From contig JAFTIQ010000067.1 in NCBI GenBank assembly GCA_017456805.1, forward strand, positions 1 to 32,774: a stretch of 32,774 bases of DNA, read 5' to 3'. Positions 23,339-30,542 of the stretch are shown here, one piece after another. A model generated the notes under the pieces. It did not search any database. It saw nothing but the letters and a program-made list of their open reading frames with translations, and was not told the DNA's origin. This stretch comes from Lentisphaeria bacterium (lineage in GTDB: Bacteria; Verrucomicrobiota; Lentisphaeria; Victivallales; UBA1829). Each line of letters opens with the position of its first letter. The stretch's first letter is position 1. The position numbers and the translations under genes were made by a program.

Positions 23339-25642
23339 ATGGGAAATTACTACAGCAATTCCGCCCCGAAGTTCAAAAAGGGAGAAGCAACGTTTCTTCC
23401 GATCCCGGAATACAGCTATTCCGGCAGTGCAAAAACTGAACTGAAGAACAAGAGTGTCACCAAAGACGAACTCGCTGAACTCTATGAGTCCATGCTCGTC
23501 ATCCGTGAATTTGAAGACATGATCCTCAAGCTCAAGAACGGTGCATACGAAGTTCTCAGCGATTTTGAATATCGCGGACCCACCCACCTTTCCATCGGTC
23601 AGGAAGCAACCGCAGCTGGTGTTTGCTCTCAGCTCGCAATCACTGACCAGATCACCTCCACCCACCGTGGACATGGTGACTCCATCGCCAAAGGTTTCCA
23701 TGCTATCCGCAGAATGAGCGAAGCTGAACTGAAAGCACGCTGCCCTGAATTCGAAAATCTCTCCGGCGCAGATCTTCAGGAAGCTGTCATGGAAGACCAC
23801 ATCTACCGCACCATCGCCGAACTCTTCGGAAAAGAAGCCGGTTACGGCAAAGGCCGCGGCGGCGGTATGCACATCGCTGACTTCCGCGTCGGTCACCTCG
23901 GTGCAAACGCTATCGTCGGCGGCGGTATTCCTATCGCTACCGGTGCAGCTATGACCACCCGTATCGATGTCGATGAAGCAAAACGCGGCAAAGTCGTCTG
24001 CGCATTCGCAGGTGACGGTGCTTATGCAAACGGTGTTGTTCTCGAATCCTTCAACTGGGCAGCTCAGAAGCAGTTCACCAATCCTGAATTCTCCAGCATC
24101 AACTTCGGTCTTCCCATCATCTACTGCTTGATCAACAACCACTTCGGTATGACCGGACGTGCTGATGGCGAAGTCAACGGCGTCAGCCCCCTCGCCCGCC
24201 GTGCAGCTGGTTTTGCTGACAACAACATGCACGCAGAAGTTGTCAATGGTATGGATCCTCTCGCAGTCCGCGATGCAATCGCACGCGCTAAAGAACTCTG
24301 CAAAAACGGTCAGGGTCCTGTCATGCTGGAATTCAATACCTACCGTTACTTCGGTCACTCTCTCTCCGACCCGAGAACCGAATACAGAACCAAAGAAGAA
24401 GAAGCTCTCTGGAAAGAAGTTGACCCCGTCGATTGCTTCCGCAAAGCTCTTCTCGATGCAAAAGCATTCACCGAAAAGCAGCTTGTTGCGATCGAAGAAA
24501 AGGTTGCAGAACGTAACCGTCGTGCAGCCCGCCGCGCAGCTGATGCAGCAGATCCCGATCCGGCTGATGTTATCAAATACATGTACACCGATACCACCAG
24601 CGAAGTTGTTCCTGCTCCCTACAATCAGTGCATGGCCCGCGGTCCCAGACCGACAATCAAGCGCGATGCTGAAGGCCGCATGACCTACAAGGCAGCTATC
24701 CAGGAAGGTATGATCGAAGAAATGGAACGCGATGCCCGCGTTGTCTGCTACGGGGAAGACGTTGCTGACTATGGTAACGCATTCAAGCTGACCAAAGGTA
24801 TGCTCGAATACTTCGGCCGTGCCCGCGTGTTCAACTCTCCCATTTCCGAAGCCGCTATCATCGGTACCGGTGTCGGTATGGCTATGACCGGATATCGTCC
24901 TGTTGTCGAACTCATGTATATGGACTTCGCTCTGATGGCATCCGACCAGATCTCCAACCAGGCTGCAAAATGGCATTACATGACCGGTGCCTCCACCAAG
25001 GTTCCCATGGTCATCCGCTGCAGCGTCGGTGGCGGTAAAGGATACGGTGGACAGCACTCTCAGTCCCTCGAATCCATCTTTGCTCACATCCCCGGAACGC
25101 TGGTTGCATATCCCTCCAACCCCTATGATGCAAAGGGACTTATCAAGACCGCTATCCGCGACGACAACCCGGTTGTCTTTGTTGAAGGTCAGCTCCTTTA
25201 CAACGTCAAGGGTGTTGTTCCCCAGGAAGATTACACCGTTCCGTTCGGTGTTGCCAACACCATCCGCGAAGGTTCTGATGTGACCGTCGTTGCATGGGGT
25301 CCCGCAGTCAACGATGCAATCAAGGCTGCTGATGCTCTCGCAGAAGAAGGTATCTCTGTCGAACTCATCGACCCGAGAACCCTTGTTCCCTTCGACTGGG
25401 AAACCGTCTTTGCATCTGTCCGCAAGACCGGCCGCTGTATGGTTGTCAGCCAGTGCGTTGACGTTGGCTCCTTCACAGGTGAAATCGTCTCCAAGATCGT
25501 TGAAAACTGCTTTGATGATCTCGATGCACCGGTTCTCAAGCTCGGCGCAAAGAACGGTATTGCACCTCAGGCACACAGCCTTGAAAAAGCATTCCTTCCC
25601 AGCGTGGAAGAAATGGTTGAAACCGTCCATAAACTGATGTAA
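23339..25642 (+). CDS. Pyruvate dehydrogenase E1, alpha and beta subunits fused in one chain
   Basis: This thiamine-diphosphate enzyme decarboxylates pyruvate (or a related 2-oxoacid) and passes the acyl group to the E2 lipoyl domain. Residues about 40-415 are the alpha part, with the ThDP motif GDG at 225-227 through NN at 266-267, and STHRGHGDSIAKG for the E1 loop. Residues about 447-767 are the beta part, with VVCYGEDVADYGNAFKL and the catalytic Glu region NSPISEAAIIGTGVGMA (E504). The alpha half has an insertion of about 38 residues (around 120-158) between SIAKG and the AELFGK segment that typical E1 alpha chains lack. AAGGAG precedes ATG. Codon choice is strongly biased, as in highly expressed genes. 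The E2 gene follows after 19 bases; no E3 gene is in the window. Confidence 0.9.
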   Translation: MGNYYSNSAPKFKKGEATFLPIPEYSYSGSAKTELKNKSVTKDELAELYESMLVIREFEDMILKLKNGAYEVLSDFEYRGPTHLSIGQEATAAGVCSQLAITDQITSTHRGHGDSIAKGFHAIRRMSEAELKARCPEFENLSGADLQEAVMEDHIYRTIAELFGKEAGYGKGRGGGMHIADFRVGHLGANAIVGGGIPIATGAAMTTRIDVDEAKRGKVVCAFAGDGAYANGVVLESFNWAAQKQFTNPEFSSINFGLPIIYCLINNHFGMTGRADGEVNGVSPLARRAAGFADNNMHAEVVNGMDPLAVRDAIARAKELCKNGQGPVMLEFNTYRYFGHSLSDPRTEYRTKEEEALWKEVDPVDCFRKALLDAKAFTEKQLVAIEEKVAERNRRAARRAADAADPDPADVIKYMYTDTTSEVVPAPYNQCMARGPRPTIKRDAEGRMTYKAAIQEGMIEEMERDARVVCYGEDVADYGNAFKLTKGMLEYFGRARVFNSPISEAAIIGTGVGMAMTGYRPVVELMYMDFALMASDQISNQAAKWHYMTGASTKVPMVIRCSVGGGKGYGGQHSQSLESIFAHIPGTLVAYPSNPYDAKGLIKTAIRDDNPVVFVEGQLLYNVKGVVPQEDYTVPFGVANTIREGSDVTVVAWGPAVNDAIKAADALAEEGISVELIDPRTLVPFDWETVFASVRKTGRCMVVSQCVDVGSFTGEIVSKIVENCFDDLDAPVLKLGAKNGIAPQAHSLEKAFLPSVEEMVETVHKLM

Positions 25643-25661
25643 TCTGCGGAGAAGCTGAATT

Positions 25662-27050
25662 ATGGCAACAAAACTTCCAATTCCCAAACTCGGTCAGTCC
25701 GAAGAGACCGTCACCATCCAGTCCTGGAAGGTCAAGGAAGGCGACGTCGTCAAAAAGGGCGATGTCATTTTCGACGTTGAAACCGATAAATCCGTTCTGG
25801 ACGTGGAATCCCAGTTTGAGGGTACCGTCCTGAAGATCCTCGTGCCCGCAGGCAAAGAAGTTCCTGTGATGACCATCGGTGCGATCCTCGGTGAACCCGG
25901 GGAAGACATCTCCGCCATCATGAACGAAGTTGCTGCGGCTGCACCTGCCCCCAAAGCAGCTCCCGCACCTGCCCCTGCCGCTCCCAAGGCGGCAGCTCCG
26001 GCACCGAAGGCAGCTCCCAAAGCAGCACCTGCTGCAGCTCCTGCTCCGGCAGCGGCTCCGGCTCCTGCTGCAGCACCTGCTCCCGCTCCGGCAGCAGCTT
26101 CCAGGAAAGCTGTTTCCCCCAGAGCAAAAGCATTTGCCAAGGACTATCTGATTGACCTGAACAAGGTTCCCGGAACAGGCGGCGGCGTTGGCCGTGTCAC
26201 CGAAAGTGACGTCCGCAACTATCTGGAAACCTCCGGTTACTATGACAAGAAGATCACCCCGACTGCATTCAACGCAGCCAAGGCTGAAAACATTGATCTT
26301 CTCTCTCTCGAAGGTACAGGCGAAAACGGAAGAATCACGCTGGCTGACGTCAACGATATGATCTCCGAACGCCCCCATCCCATGTCTGCAATGCGTAAGG
26401 TCATCGCTCGCCGTCTGACCGAATCAAAGCAGCAGATCCCCCACTTCTACGTCACAGTCTCCATTGACATGGAAACTGTCAAGGCAAAACGTGCTGAACT
26501 GAAGAAGGCTGGAATCAACATCAGCGTCAACGTCTTCGTTGTCAAAGCTGTTGCTCTCGCTCTCCGCGAAATGCCGCTGGTCAACTCTGTCTGCATCGGC
26601 GACAGCGTGATCTACAAGAGCAAAGTCAACGTCGGCGTCGCTGTCAGCGTCCCCAACGGTCTTGTCGTTCCTGTTGTCCGCAACACCGATAAGAAATCCA
26701 TGGATGAAATTGCAGCAGAAGTTGCCGAACTGGCAGCTAAGGCACGCGATGGAAAACTCTCCTCTGCTGAAATGCAGGGCGGAACCTTCTCCATCTCCAA
26801 CATGGGTATGATGAATGTTGAAGCGTTCAACGCGATCATCAACCCCGGCGAATCCGGAATCCTCGCAGTCTCCTCTGCAATTCCGACCCCCGTCGTTGTT
26901 GGCGAAGACAAGAAGATCGAAGTTCACGACATTATGAAAGTCACCCTGAGTGTTGACCACCGCGTGGTTGACGGCTCCGATGGTGCTGCATTTGTGAACC
27001 TGGTCAAGAAGAACCTCGAAAGCAAAGAGCTTTGGGATTCTCTCGTCTGA
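25662..27050 (+). CDS. Dihydrolipoamide acyltransferase (E2) of the pyruvate dehydrogenase complex
   Basis: E2 forms the core of the complex and transfers the acetyl group to CoA. Domains in order: one lipoyl domain (1-80) with the modified lysine K43 in VETDKSVLD; a flexible Ala/Pro linker (91-146); a peripheral subunit-binding domain at about 150-188 (VSPRAKAFAKDYLIDLNKVP); a second such segment at about 199-235 (ITPTAFNAAKAENIDLLSLE, then GTGENGRITLADV); and the catalytic domain from about 240, with the active-site DHRVVDG at 432-438. Most E2 chains have only one subunit-binding domain, so the doubled module is unusual. It lies 19 bases after the E1 gene, and the unit ends at a strong terminator. 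Highly biased codon use matches E1. Confidence 0.94.
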   Translation: MATKLPIPKLGQSEETVTIQSWKVKEGDVVKKGDVIFDVETDKSVLDVESQFEGTVLKILVPAGKEVPVMTIGAILGEPGEDISAIMNEVAAAAPAPKAAPAPAPAAPKAAAPAPKAAPKAAPAAAPAPAAAPAPAAAPAPAPAAASRKAVSPRAKAFAKDYLIDLNKVPGTGGGVGRVTESDVRNYLETSGYYDKKITPTAFNAAKAENIDLLSLEGTGENGRITLADVNDMISERPHPMSAMRKVIARRLTESKQQIPHFYVTVSIDMETVKAKRAELKKAGINISVNVFVVKAVALALREMPLVNSVCIGDSVIYKSKVNVGVAVSVPNGLVVPVVRNTDKKSMDEIAAEVAELAAKARDGKLSSAEMQGGTFSISNMGMMNVEAFNAIINPGESGILAVSSAIPTPVVVGEDKKIEVHDIMKVTLSVDHRVVDGSDGAAFVNLVKKNLESKELWDSLV

Positions 27051-27070
27051 TCAGTCACGGATCAATGAGC

Positions 27071-27103
27071 AAGGGCGGAACGCAAAGTTCCGCCCTTTTT
27101 TTT
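27071..27103 (+). terminator. Rho-independent terminator of the PDH unit
   Basis: AAGGGCGGAAC (27071-27081) pairs perfectly with GTTCCGCCCTT (27087-27097), with a five-base loop and eight T residues. It begins 20 bases after the E2 stop. Confidence 0.95.
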
Positions 27104-27124
27104 GCATAATACTGTTTTTTTTAT

Positions 27125-27153
27125 TTGCATTTCTCAAATGGCTGCAGTAGATT
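27125..27153 (+). promoter_or_regulatory. Possible promoter of the TIM-barrel isomerase-like gene
   Basis: TTGCAT (27125-27130), 17-base spacer, TAGATT (27148-27153), about 30 bases before the start codon and just after the PDH terminator. Confidence 0.4.
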
Positions 27154-27182
27154 AAACACGAATTCTATCAGGAGAAGTTTTT

Positions 27183-28094
27183 ATGAAAATTGCCACGACA
27201 ATCGGAGAACTGGAAAGTTACGGTTTTACTCCCGCCGAAGCGATCCGCAGTTATCAGGGAACAGGATTCAAATATCTGGATTTCTCTTTCTATTTTGCCC
27301 ATACCAGAGAAAATTCCCCCTATATGGAGGAAAGCGATCTGGCTTGGAAAAGAGAAATTGAAGAAGCTTGCACAGCCGCAGAGGAATGCGGATTCAAATT
27401 TGTACAAGCTCATACCCCCGGGTACAATCCCGGATTTGATAACAGCAATTATGATAAATGTATCCGTGCAATGCAGCGTTCTGTGGAAGCTTGTGCCATG
27501 CTTGGAATTTCAAGAACTGTTATGCATACCAGCTTCAGTGAGGAATATAAATATCCTGCAGACCGTGACGGTTATTTTGAATACAACCGGAAATTTGTGG
27601 GAGATGTGCTGAAAACGGCAGAAAAATTCGGGATTACCATCTGTATTGAGAACACCTCAAACGGCAATGCCGGAGATCTTTATTTTCCCCGCACTGGAGC
27701 TGAAATGAATGATTTTATTGCCTATATGAATCATCCGCTTCTGGGCGTCTGCTGGGATACCGGTCATGCCGTCATGGATCAGCGCGATCAATATGCAGAG
27801 CTCAAAGTTCTGGGAAAGAATCTGAAAGCCATCCATGTTCATGACAACGGAATTCATTCCGATCAGCACCTGGCGCCATATTGCGGGAAATTACAGCTCG
27901 ACAGTATTATGAAGGGATTGGTCGATATCAATTTCGACGGCAGCTTTACATTCGAATCTGACATGTTTATGAATCATTGCAATGGGGATGGTCCTCTGCG
28001 GCAACTTCCGCTGGAACTCCGGAAAGATGCACTCATCCTGCTTTATAAAATTGCAAAATTTGCCCTCGAAACATATCATATTATTCCGGAATGA
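27183..28094 (+). CDS. Sugar phosphate isomerase/epimerase-like TIM-barrel protein
   Basis: The 303-residue protein belongs to the xylose isomerase-like TIM-barrel (AP endonuclease 2) superfamily. Candidate metal ligands lie in ITICIENTSNGNAGD, GVCWDTGHAVMD, AIHVHDNGIHSDQHLAPYC and SFTFESDMF, all at the usual strand ends. There is no signal peptide, so it acts in the cytoplasm, perhaps on a sugar from glycan breakdown. The ATG follows AGGAGAAG. It stands alone: the PDH terminator is upstream and the next gene converges, the two stop codons abutting in TGATCA. The reaction and substrate cannot be told from the sequence; related proteins include epimerases, isomerases and dehydratases. Confidence 0.85.
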   Translation: MKIATTIGELESYGFTPAEAIRSYQGTGFKYLDFSFYFAHTRENSPYMEESDLAWKREIEEACTAAEECGFKFVQAHTPGYNPGFDNSNYDKCIRAMQRSVEACAMLGISRTVMHTSFSEEYKYPADRDGYFEYNRKFVGDVLKTAEKFGITICIENTSNGNAGDLYFPRTGAEMNDFIAYMNHPLLGVCWDTGHAVMDQRDQYAELKVLGKNLKAIHVHDNGIHSDQHLAPYCGKLQLDSIMKGLVDINFDGSFTFESDMFMNHCNGDGPLRQLPLELRKDALILLYKIAKFALETYHIIPE

Positions 28095-28505
28095 TCACCG
28101 TTTGCTTCCGGAGATCCTGCCATTGGAATCCCGATAATAGGTCTGGGAACCGCTCTGGGTTGCAGTACGGACGGTCCGCCCGCTGGAATCGCGGTAATAT
28201 GTAGTGTTCCCGGACTGATAGGAGGATCCGATCATTCTGCCGTTGGAATCCCGGTAATACGTTGTATTTCCGCTTTTCGTTGCAGTTACGGTTGTTCTGC
28301 CTTGGGCATCCCGGTAATAGGTCGTATTTCCGGATTGGTAAGAAGTTCCTGCAGTTCTGCCTTGGGCATCCCGGTAATAGGTCGTATTTCCGGATTGATA
28401 AGAAGTTCCTGCTGTTCTGCCTTGGGCGTCCCGGTAATAGGATGTTCCCTGCGCAAACGAAACTCCAGCTGCGGCGATCAAAAAGAACATGAGAAAATGT
28501 TTCAT
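28095..28505 (-). CDS. Small secreted protein made of 20-residue YYRD repeats
   Basis: The 136-residue product has a signal peptide (MKHFLMFFLIAAAGVSFA) and then consists only of five complete and one partial 20-residue repeats (22-136). Each starts S/T-YYRD, two variable residues, then GR, followed by T/S-rich sequence and SGN. The unit resembles YD/RHS-type repeats but is shorter and occurs alone, with no toxin or core domain. Tyr, Arg, Thr and Ser dominate. I chose ATG at 28505 because GGGAGGG lies just upstream and it gives a signal peptide; a longer frame to 28601 overlaps umuC. It follows umuC by 23 bases on the same strand. Function is unknown; an envelope or matrix role is a guess. 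Confidence 0.75.
   Translation of the reverse strand: MKHFLMFFLIAAAGVSFAQGTSYYRDAQGRTAGTSYQSGNTTYYRDAQGRTAGTSYQSGNTTYYRDAQGRTTVTATKSGNTTYYRDSNGRMIGSSYQSGNTTYYRDSSGRTVRTATQSGSQTYYRDSNGRISGSKR
28098..28442 (-). repeat. 60-base coding tandem repeat
   Basis: The repeat protein's gene holds five full 60-base units and a partial one. The two units nearest the signal peptide are almost identical in DNA, pointing to recent duplication. Variable parts alternate between SYQ-type and ATK/ATQ-type, suggesting an older 120-base double unit. Confidence 0.85.
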
Positions 28506-28528
28506 CGTACCCTCCCGGTTTTCCTGAT

Positions 28529-29773
28529 TTATTTTACTTCCAAAAGAGAATTCCAATCTGTTGTATAACTCTTTGACAGCAAATCCCGTTTCATTTGCCA
28601 CTTTTTTCCGATTCCATCGGAAAGAGTGAAAACTGTTCCGCGCCCGAATTTTTTATTCACCTGATCCACGATGCGGAACAGATTTGAATTTTCTTTTTCC
28701 TGTCCGACAGCAAACAGATCCGGCTGAACGTTTTCCGAAGATTCCAAGCCAAAGAACATCACCCCTGCTTTCTTATAACGCCTGCCATCAATAAAAATTG
28801 TCTTCAATTTCGGAAAAATCGCAGAGAGCATCCGGGAAGTATCATCGGTTGCCACAGGGAAAGTGACAGTTATTGCAGTTGTTCCCGGGGGCTTCGGATG
28901 GGGTTCATATTCCGGATACATTTGAAAATAAACATTGGCTCCGGATGCGCAAAGTTTTTCTTTCCGCAGTTTCTCGGCTGCTTTTGCGGTATAGACAGAA
29001 ACGGCTTCTTCCAGCTCCCGGAATTCCACAACCGGATAACCGAAAGAACGGGAACAGGTGATGCTTTTTGAGGCTTCTTCCGGATTTTCCTCTTCAAAAC
29101 AAGCCACGCCGCGCAATTCCATAATGGTTCGGCTCAGATTTACACTGAACTTTTTCTGCATGACAGCCGGATCTTTCCGGGAAAGCTGCCAGGCATTGCG
29201 GATCCCGAGCCGTTCCAGATGCGGTGCAAGCCTTCTGCCGATCCCCCAGATTTCCGCAACCGGTGTCTTTTCCAGCACTTCCTGCATATCGGAAGGCATC
29301 ACGAACACTCCGGACTGCTGTTTTTTCCCAATATGATTGGCAATTTTTGCAAGGGTTTTCGTCGGTGCAAACCCTACCCCGCAAGGAATGCCCACCCATT
29401 TCAGAACACGCTGCCGGACTTGACAGCCAAAGGTATAAAAATCAGAATCATCCGCCATCTCCGGATGAATAAATGCTTCATCGATGGAATATTGTTCCAC
29501 TTTCGGAACAAGGGTATTCAAAACAGAAATCACCCGGCGGGAGAGATCGCCATAAAGTTCATAATTGCTGGATCGCAGAATCAATCCGGGAGTGTTCCGG
29601 ATTTGAAAATAGGGTGTCCCCATAGCGATTCCGAGGGCTTTGAACTCATTGGATCGGCTGATACAGCAGCCGTCGTTATTGGAGAGAACGGCAACCGGCT
29701 TCCCCTCCAGCGAAGGATCAAACACCCGTTCGCAGGACACAAAAAAATTGTTGCCGTCAACCAATCCGATCAT
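28529..29773 (-). CDS. umuC: Y-family DNA polymerase, UmuC-like (Pol V catalytic subunit)
   Basis: The 414-residue polymerase copies damaged DNA with low fidelity. The N-terminal catalytic Asp lies in MIGLVDGNNFFVSCERVFDP, the second acidic pair in YSIDEAFI, and the palm-finger motif in VAVLSNNDGCCISRSNEFKA, all typical of UmuC rather than DinB. A helix-hairpin-helix thumb segment (EIWGIGRRLAPHLERLGI) and the little-finger domain follow. Length matches UmuC. No umuD is present next to it: upstream on the same strand is an SGNH hydrolase gene, so a UmuD partner must lie elsewhere or be dispensable. No canonical LexA site was found in the 61 bases upstream. Confidence 0.93.
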   Translation of the reverse strand: MIGLVDGNNFFVSCERVFDPSLEGKPVAVLSNNDGCCISRSNEFKALGIAMGTPYFQIRNTPGLILRSSNYELYGDLSRRVISVLNTLVPKVEQYSIDEAFIHPEMADDSDFYTFGCQVRQRVLKWVGIPCGVGFAPTKTLAKIANHIGKKQQSGVFVMPSDMQEVLEKTPVAEIWGIGRRLAPHLERLGIRNAWQLSRKDPAVMQKKFSVNLSRTIMELRGVACFEEENPEEASKSITCSRSFGYPVVEFRELEEAVSVYTAKAAEKLRKEKLCASGANVYFQMYPEYEPHPKPPGTTAITVTFPVATDDTSRMLSAIFPKLKTIFIDGRRYKKAGVMFFGLESSENVQPDLFAVGQEKENSNLFRIVDQVNKKFGRGTVFTLSDGIGKKWQMKRDLLSKSYTTDWNSLLEVK

Positions 29774-29834
29774 TTTGTTTCTTTGCCGATCTACCCATTG
29801 TCTTTTTAAAGTTTTTTTGACAGGCTGTTACAGA

Positions 29835-30533
29835 TTATTCCGTCAGCCCTGCTTTTTGGAAATAAGGCTGCAAAGCATCTGCCCAGACTTGATAGCCGGC
29901 ATTATTCGGATGACATCCGGCATCTGCATATAACGAAAGATTTTGGGATCCATCTTCATTCAGGAACTTTTCTGAAATATCCAGAAAATCCATATCATTC
30001 TGCTGTTCAACAAAGGGTTTGACGATCGCATTGAGACCGTTAATTCTGGGATCAAAGAAATCCCGGGCAGGTCCGCGGGGGAAAACTGCCATAACAACAA
30101 TTTGAGATTCCGGGCAATATTCCCGGATTTTTTTCAGAACGGCGATTGCGCCTTCCGCCGCAGTTTCAGGCGTATCTCCATCATAATTGGGAGAAACAGA
30201 GAATTGATTGGTTCCGATATTTGCGACAATCAATTTCGGATTCTGACCTTTCAATTCTCCATGCTCCAGACGCCAAAGCATATTCTGGGTCCGATCGTAA
30301 CCGAACCCGAGATTCAATACTTTGTACTTGGCAATATCTTTTCTCCAGTTCTCGATTCCAATCGCACGCTGACTCAAATTATCACCGCTCCAATTATGAC
30401 AAATGGAATCACCGATAAAAACAAGTTCATACTGATTTTCTGCCTGCATTTTGAGAATACCCTCATGCTTGGCATACCAATCGTACCCATCTTCTTCGAT
30501 TTTCGGAACAGGAATCACAGTTCTGGAAGCCAT
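29835..30533 (-). CDS. SGNH/GDSL-type hydrolase
   Basis: The 232-residue esterase-like protein has block I with the nucleophile Ser in LVFIGDSICHNW, the oxyanion Gly in VLNLGFGYDRTQNMLW, the Asn of block III in VANIGTNQFS, and block V in YADAGCHPNNAGYQVWAD. In block V the usual Asp-x-x-His spacing appears as Asp-x-x-x-His, one residue longer. There is no signal peptide. It resembles platelet-activating-factor acetylhydrolase-type carbohydrate esterases and may remove acetyl groups from sugars. It begins nine bases after the aconitase stop with GAGG upstream of the ATG, so it is probably cotranscribed with aconitase. The substrate is unknown. Confidence 0.85.
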   Translation of the reverse strand: MASRTVIPVPKIEEDGYDWYAKHEGILKMQAENQYELVFIGDSICHNWSGDNLSQRAIGIENWRKDIAKYKVLNLGFGYDRTQNMLWRLEHGELKGQNPKLIVANIGTNQFSVSPNYDGDTPETAAEGAIAVLKKIREYCPESQIVVMAVFPRGPARDFFDPRINGLNAIVKPFVEQQNDMDFLDISEKFLNEDGSQNLSLYADAGCHPNNAGYQVWADALQPYFQKAGLTE

Positions 30534-30542
30534 GATATTACC

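Noticed and set aside
23273..25687. 804-residue open frame antisense to the PDH E1 gene
   Set aside because: It is a mirror of the strongly biased codons of E1: its product is rich in Cys, Asp and Gly repeats typical of antisense frames and has no start signal.
25930..26151. Leu/Pro/Arg-rich and Gly/Ala-rich frames overlapping the E2 linker
   Set aside because: They are frame-shifted readings of the Ala-Pro linker repeats, not genes.
29824..29832. CTGTAACAG upstream of umuC as a LexA box
   Set aside because: The half sites are separated by one base instead of eight, and it lies at the end of the neighbouring gene.
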